Shown: positions 53,602-61,592 of the stretch, piece after piece
Layout: every line of letters begins with the position of its first letter
Position numbering within the stretch: position 1 is the stretch's first letter
Assembly (NCBI RefSeq): GCF_902168175.1
Contig: NZ_CABHOU010000025.1
Span: 1 to 64,000, forward strand
DNA length: 64,000 nt
Source of the DNA: an uncultured Chitinophaga sp.
GTDB taxonomy: Bacteria > Bacteroidota > Bacteroidia > Chitinophagales > Chitinophagaceae
Reading direction: 5' to 3'
Notes under the pieces: generated by a model
What the model saw: the letters and a program-made list of their open reading frames with translations, nothing else
Databases searched by the model: none
What the model was told of the DNA's origin: nothing
Translations under genes and position numbers: made by a program

Positions 53602-56600
53602 ATGCTGAATTTTATAAAAAAGATAGCTTGCATATATGCGCTCATCGGCCTTTCCGCAGCCGTCGCTGTAGCGCAACAGCCCTCTGCCGAAGGCACGCTC
53701 GTAAAGGGTAAGGTGCTCGACTCCAAAAGCAGGGAGGCCCTGATTGGCGTTTCTGTAGCGGAAGTAGATGCAGACGGCCGTATCGTAAAAGGTACTGCTA
53801 CCGACGTGGAAGGCAACTTCATTCTGAAAGTGACTAATACCAAAAACAAACTTACCGCTTCCTATATCGGCTACCGCACCAACTCGCAGCCAATTGCGGG
53901 CAAAACCACCGTCAACTTTATGATGGTGAGCGGTACGACGGACCTCAGTGAAGTTAACATCGTTGGCGGTCGTATGACTGGCAACGGTTTACTGCCCATT
54001 AAAGAACGTAACTCCACCCTCTCCATTTCAAAAATCAATGCAAAGGAGCTGGAGGAAATGCAGGCCGCCAGTATTGACCAGGCATTACAGGGAAGGTTAA
54101 GCGGTGTCGACATCACAGCTTCCAGCGGCGACCCCGGTGCGGCGATGAACATCCGTATACGTGGTGTTTCATCTATCAGCAGCACCGGCAACCCGATGAT
54201 CGTAGTAGATGGTATGCCTTTCGAAACAGAGATTCCCGGCGACTTTAACTTTGGCGCAGCAGATGAACAGGGTTACGCGCAATTGCTGAACATCTCTCCC
54301 GCCGATATTAATACCATCAGTGTACTGAAAGATGCGGCAGCCACTGCAGCCTGGGGTTCCCGCGCGGCAAACGGCGTACTGCTGATCACCACCAAACGCG
54401 GTAACGTTGGTAAACCCAGCATCACCTATACCTTCAAAGGGTCGCAATCGTACCTGCCAGATGCTATTCCATTGCTGAACGGCGACCAGTACTCCACCCT
54501 TATTCCCGAAGCGTACATGAACCGTACCGGCCTGCCGCTTAGCACCACTGCCACCCGCGAGTTCAACTACGACCCTAACGATCCTTACTGGTATTATAAC
54601 TATAGCAACAATACTAACTGGATAGATGCGATTTCCCGTACAGGTTACCTGCAGGACCACAACATCAGCATGAGCGGTGGTGGTGAAAAAGCAAGGTATT
54701 TCGCCTCTACAGGTTTCTTCGACCAGAAGGGTACCACCATTGGTACGGGACTGAAGCGTTTGAACACCCGTATCAACCTGGACTACTACATTTCAGAAAA
54801 GATAAGGATCTTCACCAGCATCGCTTACACGCACACCGATCAGCAGCGCAGTTACCTGAGCAGCAAAGACGGTGCTATCCGTGGTATGGCTTATATCAAA
54901 ATGCCGAACATGAGCGTGTTTGAATTCGACGAGTACGGCAATCTTACCCCCAACTACTTTTCGCCTGTCAGTAACGTACAGGGTACTTATTCCCGTATTT
55001 ATAACCCGGTAGCCATGGCCACACAGGCCAAGTACGACATTGGCGGCGACAGGGTAGTACCCAGGTTCCAACTGAACTACGACATCGTTAAAGACATTCT
55101 CAAAACTACCTTAGACGTACAGTTCGACATCAACAATACTAAAAACAGCAGCTTCCTTCCACAGATCGCCACCGGCCGGCCTAACACCGAAACCGTGGTG
55201 AACAGGGCTTACGAAGGCGATATCGACATCTTCAATATCAACACTAAGTTTGACCTGGTTTTTACACCACAGTTTAAGAAAGCACCAGATCATCACCTCA
55301 TCACCTTCCTGAGCATTATGGGCGCCGACGCCAAATCAGTAGGCCAGGAGTTAATGACATCCAACACTGCCTCTTCTCTCATTACTGATCCAAGCGCGCC
55401 TTCGCGTACACAGAATGAAGAACTGGCAGTAGTATCCGGTGTTTCTCAAACACGTTCGGTTGGCGCGGTAGTTACTGCGCAGTACGACTGGAAAGAAAAA
55501 TATATCGTGAACGCTACCCTCCGCGGCGACGGTAACTCAAGGTTCGGCCCCAACTACCGTTACGGCCTGTTCCCTTCTTTTTCTGCTAAATGGAGAGCCT
55601 CTTCAGAAACCTTCCTGAGTGGCATTAAAAACCTCGACGACTTAGCGTTCCGCGCCAGTTATGGTCAGGCAGGCGAAGCGCCCCGGTACGATTACACCTT
55701 CTACAACCGTTACTCCACCTACGCCTGGAGCTACCTCGGCGAAAGCGGTGTTTATCCAGCCAATATGGAATTGAAGAACCTGCGCTGGCAAACCATTCAC
55801 GGTAGCAACGTAGGGGTGAACATGTCGATGTTCAACGGCCGTTTCCGTATGGACGCCGACATTTACCGCAACCGTACAAAAGATCTTTACTTCGATAACC
55901 TGCAGATCGGTTCTTACAACGGTTACACCGGCACCAATATGAACGTGGGTACGCTGGACAACCAGGGTTGGGAAATAGCTGTATGGACTACCCCTATCAA
56001 AAGAAAAGACTGGAGCATTGGTTTCGACTTCAATATTTCCCGTAACGAAAATATCATCCGCGAGATTTCCGAATTCTATCCCAGCAGCAAAGGCGATGTA
56101 ACCGCACAGGGTGAGTACATGCGTTTACTGCAGATCGATAATCCTTTTGGCTCCTTCTACGGTTACCGCTACAAAGGCGTTTATACCGACAAAGACGCTA
56201 CAAGGGCAAAAGGCGCATCGGGCAAACCGATCGAGGGCCCTAACGGCCAGCAGATCTACATGCGCTTTAACTATCCCACCATCGATTACACCTTCCAGCC
56301 AGGCGATGCTATTTACGAAGACATTAACCACGATGGTAACATCAACTACATGGATGTGGTATACCTTGGTAACAGCAACCCTAAACTGTCTGGTGGTTTC
56401 GGTCCGTCTTTCAACTGGAAAGACAAACTTCGTGTTTCCACCTTCTTCAACTTCAGGTTGAAATACGATATCATCAACGGTACCAAGATGAACACCAGCA
56501 ACATGTTCTACTTCGATAACCAGAGTACTGCAGTACTGCGCCGCTGGCGTAAAGAGGGCGATGTAACCGACATTCCCCGCGCCGTAATTGCGGGTGGTTA

Positions 56601-56880
56601 CAACTGGCTGGGTAGCGACCGTTACGTAGAAAACGCTTCCTTCTTACGTTTCCGCACCATTACCGCCCGCTGGACATTCGACAAAAAATTTATCGCCAGG
56701 CTTAAAATGAAGACCCTGAGCGCGTACATGACAGCAGAAAACCTCTACACCTTTACCAAGTACACCGGCCAGGACCCTGAGGTTACCGCCACCGGTTCCG
56801 ATCCGTTCAGGATAGCTTACGACTACTCCATGACACCGCCGGCAAAAACGTTTACCATCGGTTTAGTAGCAGGTTTCTAA
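53602..56880 (+). CDS. SusC/RagA TonB-linked receptor (no STN domain)
   Basis: 1092 residues, signal peptide ending AVAVAQ. A carboxypeptidase-regulatory fold (~33-110) is followed by the plug (RIRGVSSISSTGNPMIVVDG, VLKDAAATAAWGSRAANGVL) and a ~800-residue barrel. Absence of STN agrees with the absence of a sigma/anti-sigma pair nearby. Spacing of 11 nt to the fasciclin gene and 9 nt to susD shows co-transcription. Confidence 0.93.
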   Translation: MLNFIKKIACIYALIGLSAAVAVAQQPSAEGTLVKGKVLDSKSREALIGVSVAEVDADGRIVKGTATDVEGNFILKVTNTKNKLTASYIGYRTNSQPIAGKTTVNFMMVSGTTDLSEVNIVGGRMTGNGLLPIKERNSTLSISKINAKELEEMQAASIDQALQGRLSGVDITASSGDPGAAMNIRIRGVSSISSTGNPMIVVDGMPFETEIPGDFNFGAADEQGYAQLLNISPADINTISVLKDAAATAAWGSRAANGVLLITTKRGNVGKPSITYTFKGSQSYLPDAIPLLNGDQYSTLIPEAYMNRTGLPLSTTATREFNYDPNDPYWYYNYSNNTNWIDAISRTGYLQDHNISMSGGGEKARYFASTGFFDQKGTTIGTGLKRLNTRINLDYYISEKIRIFTSIAYTHTDQQRSYLSSKDGAIRGMAYIKMPNMSVFEFDEYGNLTPNYFSPVSNVQGTYSRIYNPVAMATQAKYDIGGDRVVPRFQLNYDIVKDILKTTLDVQFDINNTKNSSFLPQIATGRPNTETVVNRAYEGDIDIFNINTKFDLVFTPQFKKAPDHHLITFLSIMGADAKSVGQELMTSNTASSLITDPSAPSRTQNEELAVVSGVSQTRSVGAVVTAQYDWKEKYIVNATLRGDGNSRFGPNYRYGLFPSFSAKWRASSETFLSGIKNLDDLAFRASYGQAGEAPRYDYTFYNRYSTYAWSYLGESGVYPANMELKNLRWQTIHGSNVGVNMSMFNGRFRMDADIYRNRTKDLYFDNLQIGSYNGYTGTNMNVGTLDNQGWEIAVWTTPIKRKDWSIGFDFNISRNENIIREISEFYPSSKGDVTAQGEYMRLLQIDNPFGSFYGYRYKGVYTDKDATRAKGASGKPIEGPNGQQIYMRFNYPTIDYTFQPGDAIYEDINHDGNINYMDVVYLGNSNPKLSGGFGPSFNWKDKLRVSTFFNFRLKYDIINGTKMNTSNMFYFDNQSTAVLRRWRKEGDVTDIPRAVIAGGYNWLGSDRYVENASFLRFRTITARWTFDKKFIARLKMKTLSAYMTAENLYTFTKYTGQDPEVTATGSDPFRIAYDYSMTPPAKTFTIGLVAGF

Positions 56881-56889
56881 CAACAAAAA

Positions 56890-58395
56890 ATGAAGCAGAC
56901 AATGAAGAACAAGATATTATATACATGTTTACTGATGGTAGCGCTGGGCGCTTCCTCCTGCAGCAAATGGCTGGAGCTGAAACCCCAGGATGGCATTGTG
57001 CGCGAAGAGTTCTGGAAAACAAAAGAGCAGGTGGATGCCGCCGTTACAGGCATATACGCCTCTATGCTGGGCACCGGCACTTCCACTCCCCTCGCCGAGT
57101 TACTGTTTATCTGGGGCGAAGCCCGTACAGACATGGTTACACCAGGCTTCAGGGCCAGCAGCAGTGAGAACGACATCGTGAATATGAACATCCTGCCCAC
57201 CAATGCCTTCGCCAACTGGCGCACGCTGTACGCCACGATCAACTATTGCAATACCGTTATACAACTGGCGCCTGGTGTATTGGCAAAAGACAACACCTTC
57301 ACACAGGCACAACTGGACAGGGCCATGGGCGAAGCCTATGCCATCCGCGGCATGTTGTACTTCTACCTCGTAAGAACATTTAAAGATGTTCCTTTAAAAC
57401 TCGACGCCACGATCAGTGATGAGGACATCAGGCCGATGGCTAAATCCAGCGCCGACAGTATTCTAAACCAGGTAGTACTCGACCTGAAAACTGCCGAGCC
57501 GCTGCTGCCACTCACTTACGGCAACCAGGCAAAAGATAAAGGCCGCGCCACCCGTTATACAGTAAACGCCATATTGGCCGACGTATACCTCTGGCGTGAA
57601 AAATATGCAGAATGCGCTGCAGAGTGCGACAAAGTGATCAACTCAGGCAGCTTTGGCCTGGTAGGCACTTTCACCTCCATGTTCGACGAACTGTTTTTCA
57701 GGGGTAATTCCGCTGAAGCCATTTTCGAATTGCAGTACGATGCTCAAAAAATCAACACCTTTCACCCGATGCTGCTGAGCAGCACCCGCAGGTGGGGAGC
57801 AGCACCGCACCTGATCGAAGAAGTGTACGGCATAGATGTTATTAACGCCGTTCCGATCGTAGATAAACGTGGCGACGGCTGCTCGCTTCGCGCCAACGAC
57901 CTTACCATCTGGAAGTACATGGGTGCTAACGACGCCGGCTCTGCCCTTAGAGCAGCAGAACAATCGTACGCCCACTGGATCTTTTACCGTTATGCTGATA
58001 TACTGCTCATGAAAGCAGAGGCCATTAACCAGATGGACCAGCCGCTCGAAGCATCCCGCCTGGTTAAATCCATCCGCACCCGCGCCAATGCACTGGACTT
58101 CGGTATGGTAATGGACAGCACCGATAAACAGGGCATGGAAGAATACATCCTGCAGGAACGCCAGCGTGAGTTTGCCTTCGAAGGAAAAAGATGGTATGAT
58201 GTAGTGCGCAATGCAAAACGTAACAACTTCGCCAACTTCCGCTACCTCACCGATATGGTGGGCATTAGCATACCAAGAGAGCGCCAGCAGGTGGCCTTCA
58301 ACAAACTGAAAGACGAAAACAGCCTGTACTTCCCAATATTCCTGTACGAGCTGCAATCGAATAAATTACTGGTGCAAAATCCATTCTATAAATAA
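56890..58395 (+). CDS. SusD/RagB surface lipoprotein
   Basis: 501 residues; lipobox LGASSC-SKWLEL (start ATG 56890 or 56902). SusD signatures: IRGMLYFYLVRTFKDVPLKL, TRYTVNAILADVYLWREKYA and the C-terminal LQERQREFAFEGKRWYDVVR. Partner of the SusC just upstream. Confidence 0.93.
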   Translation: MKQTMKNKILYTCLLMVALGASSCSKWLELKPQDGIVREEFWKTKEQVDAAVTGIYASMLGTGTSTPLAELLFIWGEARTDMVTPGFRASSSENDIVNMNILPTNAFANWRTLYATINYCNTVIQLAPGVLAKDNTFTQAQLDRAMGEAYAIRGMLYFYLVRTFKDVPLKLDATISDEDIRPMAKSSADSILNQVVLDLKTAEPLLPLTYGNQAKDKGRATRYTVNAILADVYLWREKYAECAAECDKVINSGSFGLVGTFTSMFDELFFRGNSAEAIFELQYDAQKINTFHPMLLSSTRRWGAAPHLIEEVYGIDVINAVPIVDKRGDGCSLRANDLTIWKYMGANDAGSALRAAEQSYAHWIFYRYADILLMKAEAINQMDQPLEASRLVKSIRTRANALDFGMVMDSTDKQGMEEYILQERQREFAFEGKRWYDVVRNAKRNNFANFRYLTDMVGISIPRERQQVAFNKLKDENSLYFPIFLYELQSNKLLVQNPFYK

Positions 58396-58409
58396 ATTAA
58401 TTCCCTGTT

Positions 58410-60110
58410 ATGAAAAATAACCTTTCATACATCCTGGCTTTCGGTTTACTGTCGTTCGTTTTCGCTTCGCAGTCGTGCCAGAAAATGGATATTAAAATAG
58501 AAACAACCGGCGATGTGAACATCGTAGGGTATCTTGAAAAATACCCCGATTCCTTTTCGCTGTTCAAACAGATACTTGACCGTACAGAAACCTCCGCGTT
58601 CCTGAATGCGTATGGTGCCTATACCTGCTTCGCTCCTACCAACACCGGCGTAAAAACCTGGCTCACCAAAAAAGGTGCAGGCTCTGTAGATGCGGCCGAC
58701 CTGGAAACATTAAAAGACCTCGTAAGGTTCCACCTGTTGCTGGATACCATTACCACCTCGTCTTTCAAAGACGGTAAACTACCTGTGCCCACCATGTTCA
58801 GTCAGTACCTGGTAACGGGTGTAAGTAATAAGGGCGGGCAGTCGAGCTACCTCATTAACAGGCAGGCACTGGTAACCCAGTCGAACATTAAAGTAGGCAA
58901 CGGTATTATTCACCAGATCGACAACGTGCTGGAGCCTTCAACCATTTCGCTTGTTAAACAGCTTGAAGCCAAACCAGAGTATTCCATCTTTGTACAGGCC
59001 ATTAAAGAAACAGGCTTTTACGACAGGCTGAATACGGTAGATCCGGATACCTCTAAACGCTGGCTCACCCTGATCGCTGAAAGCAACCAGGCACTGGCCG
59101 ACAGTGGTATTACCTCGTACGCTGCGTTAAAAGCCAAATACTCTAAAACCAGCAGTCCTGCCAATGCAAACGACAGCCTGCACATGTATATCGCTTACCA
59201 TATACTTGACGGTGTAAAATTCCTGGGAGATATTATTACCTCCCCCGCTCACCAAACCCTGCAACCACAGGAAGTGGTGAGTACGCAGTTACTCAATTCA
59301 GAAGTAATAGTAAACGAAGATGAATTTAATGGTGTAGTAGAAAAAGGCGTAACCCTTATCCGCAACACCAGCGACAATGCAGCTACCAACGGCGTTTGGC
59401 ATGATGCGGGTGCACACTTCTCTGTAAAATACCGTAAACCGACTGCGGTTTATTGGGACGTGAGTTCTTTCCCTGAAATCATGAAACTGGCCGCCAACTA
59501 TAAAAAAGCAAGCTTTACCTGGACACGCCAGAGCGAAGCCAACCAACCCATTAAGGATCATTACTGGGGATGGGGTACACTGGCCAGCACCAACATCTTT
59601 ACTTACAGTTACAGCACCACTTCCAGCGTTACCCGTTACGCCGTAAATTTCGACTGTAACCAGCTGCCGCTCGGCTTGCCCAGCAGGCCTATCTGGTGGG
59701 AAATGATGACCCCTCCTATTATCAAGGGTAAATACAAAATCTGGATCTGTTACTCCCGCAGCAAACAATCATCCAGCTCTAACCAGCTTTGCCAGGTTAC
59801 CGTAAACGGCGAACTGATGCCGCGTACTATCAACTTTACCGATCTGCGTCCTAAGGGCAGCGATGCTGAACTGGAAGCTATTGGCTGGAAACAGTACACC
59901 GAATGGCGCGAATACCGCACCGACTCTAACTATGCAGGCAAACTGGTAGGTACTTACGAATTCATGACCACGCAGAAACAGCAGATCAGGATCATTCCTA
60001 TTACCGGTACACAGAACAACAACTTCATCGATATGATCCATATCATTCCGGTGGATGAAAACCAGGTGTTGCCAAGGTTCTCTACAGACGGGTCTAAAAA
60101 GTATTTCTAG
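58410..60110 (+). CDS. Fasciclin lipoprotein with C-terminal beta-sandwich
   Basis: 566 residues, lipobox ASQSC. FAS1 unit 1 (~37-185) has YTCFAPTNTGVKTWL and GNGIIHQIDNVLEP; a diverged unit 2 spans ~190-345. Residues ~345-566 are a different beta-rich module with many aromatics (KDHYWGWGTLASTNIFTYSY, IWWEMMTPPIIKGKYKIWIC ... NNNFIDMIHIIPV), which resembles a carbohydrate-binding jelly-roll and recalls the DUF5108-type partner domain of fasciclins. Directly after SusD, the position normally held by SusE/F-type ligand-binding lipoproteins. Confidence 0.85.
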   Translation: MKNNLSYILAFGLLSFVFASQSCQKMDIKIETTGDVNIVGYLEKYPDSFSLFKQILDRTETSAFLNAYGAYTCFAPTNTGVKTWLTKKGAGSVDAADLETLKDLVRFHLLLDTITTSSFKDGKLPVPTMFSQYLVTGVSNKGGQSSYLINRQALVTQSNIKVGNGIIHQIDNVLEPSTISLVKQLEAKPEYSIFVQAIKETGFYDRLNTVDPDTSKRWLTLIAESNQALADSGITSYAALKAKYSKTSSPANANDSLHMYIAYHILDGVKFLGDIITSPAHQTLQPQEVVSTQLLNSEVIVNEDEFNGVVEKGVTLIRNTSDNAATNGVWHDAGAHFSVKYRKPTAVYWDVSSFPEIMKLAANYKKASFTWTRQSEANQPIKDHYWGWGTLASTNIFTYSYSTTSSVTRYAVNFDCNQLPLGLPSRPIWWEMMTPPIIKGKYKIWICYSRSKQSSSSNQLCQVTVNGELMPRTINFTDLRPKGSDAELEAIGWKQYTEWREYRTDSNYAGKLVGTYEFMTTQKQQIRIIPITGTQNNNFIDMIHIIPVDENQVLPRFSTDGSKKYF

Positions 60111-60146
60111 TTGCCAGTAGCAGCATCATTAAAAAATATTCGAACA

Positions 60147-61583
60147 ATGCGTATCAACATCTATAAAATATTACTCGCCGTTACACTTGGAAGCACCGCC
60201 CTTAGCGGTTGCGAAAAGTGGGACGAGCACAATACCGTAAACGACGCATCACTCAAGAAGGACCTCATGGCACAGATAAGCGCCGATGGTTCACTTAGCA
60301 AATTCGCCGAGCTGCTTACCAAATCGGGCTACGATAAAGTGTTATCCTCTTCAAGGACCTTTACCGTATTTGCCCCCACCAACGACGCGCTGGCCAGCCT
60401 CGACGCTGCCATCGTTAACGATACTGCGAAACTGAACCGCTTTATCGCCAATCACATAGCTGCGCAAACGTTCTACACCACCAGTGCAGATACTACCCTG
60501 CGCATTGCCCTGCTGAACGGCAAATACGCCGACCTGCTCGACAAAAAAATAGAAAACGCTACCATCACAGTTGCCGATAAACAAGTGAAGAATGGTGTAC
60601 TGCAAGTTATCAACCAGTCGATGCCCGTACTGAGCAACGCCTGGGAAACACTGGAAACCAACGCCGCCATTCCTGCCAAACAGAAAGCTTACATGCTTTC
60701 CCTGTTCCGCAACGTGTTTGATGCTACCAATGCGGTAAAAATAGGGGTAGATGCGACTACAGGCCTGCCCATCTACCAGCCTGGTACCGACTCTGTTCGC
60801 ACTAATATTTTCTGGAGAAACGTATACGACCTGCGTAACGAGCAAAAGAAGTATTCCCTTTTCGTACTGGCAGATGGTGCCTGGGATGCAGAAATAGCGA
60901 AATACAAACCTTACTGCAACGGCAGCACGGCCGACAGTACCACACTGTTAACATCCTGGACGGTAGTAAAAGACCTGGCCAGGGATACGGTGTACCGCGA
61001 TGCAGAACTGCCCGACACTATTCTTTCCAAATTCAATGTGAAAGTACCAGTGGGCAAACTGAACATCGTACAAACCATTAAAACCAGTAACGGTAATATT
61101 TATGTGATGAGCAAAGCGGACGTAAAACCTTCCGACAAACTGAAACCTTACGTAATAGAAACGGAGAACTGGCGCACCATGAGCGCAGAAAAACGTGGCA
61201 ACATGTACATACGCGACCGTGTGAACACCCTTACCGGTAAAATGTTCCGCGATGTACTGGCCAACGGTCATGGTACGGCCCTGTTCAACCTGGGTTACCG
61301 TATTACAGATGTATACAGCACAAAATACAGGGCTTACTGGGTGGCAGTAAACGACGTAATTACCAACACCTTTACCCAGAAAGTGGGTATAGGCGAAGCT
61401 ACAGCGACCTTATTGCCGTATGTGAACGTTGCACCAAACGTATACAGTGAAGTATACCTCGGCGAGTTTACACTGGCCAACTACCAGTCCGTACTCAATA
61501 TTTACCTCACCGCAGCCAACAGTACCTCCGCAACTGCCAATGTGCTTGTATGCGATTACATCAGGCTGGAACCTGTATTTTAA
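60147..61583 (+). CDS. Fasciclin lipoprotein, one FAS1 unit plus beta-rich tail
   Basis: 478 residues from ATG 60147; the TTG at 60111 would add 12 residues before the signal peptide. Lipobox ALSGC-EKWDEH. FAS1 unit ~35-180 (TFTVFAPTNDALASLDAAI, VKNGVLQVINQSMPVLSN). The tail (~300-478) ends EVYLGEFTLANYQSVLNIYL ... DYIRLEPVF, similar in layout to the end of the preceding fasciclin protein and to ligand-binding sandwiches. Bridges the first SusCD pair and the next SusC. Confidence 0.85.
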   Translation: MRINIYKILLAVTLGSTALSGCEKWDEHNTVNDASLKKDLMAQISADGSLSKFAELLTKSGYDKVLSSSRTFTVFAPTNDALASLDAAIVNDTAKLNRFIANHIAAQTFYTTSADTTLRIALLNGKYADLLDKKIENATITVADKQVKNGVLQVINQSMPVLSNAWETLETNAAIPAKQKAYMLSLFRNVFDATNAVKIGVDATTGLPIYQPGTDSVRTNIFWRNVYDLRNEQKKYSLFVLADGAWDAEIAKYKPYCNGSTADSTTLLTSWTVVKDLARDTVYRDAELPDTILSKFNVKVPVGKLNIVQTIKTSNGNIYVMSKADVKPSDKLKPYVIETENWRTMSAEKRGNMYIRDRVNTLTGKMFRDVLANGHGTALFNLGYRITDVYSTKYRAYWVAVNDVITNTFTQKVGIGEATATLLPYVNVAPNVYSEVYLGEFTLANYQSVLNIYLTAANSTSATANVLVCDYIRLEPVF

Positions 61584-61592
61584 ACTGACAGC

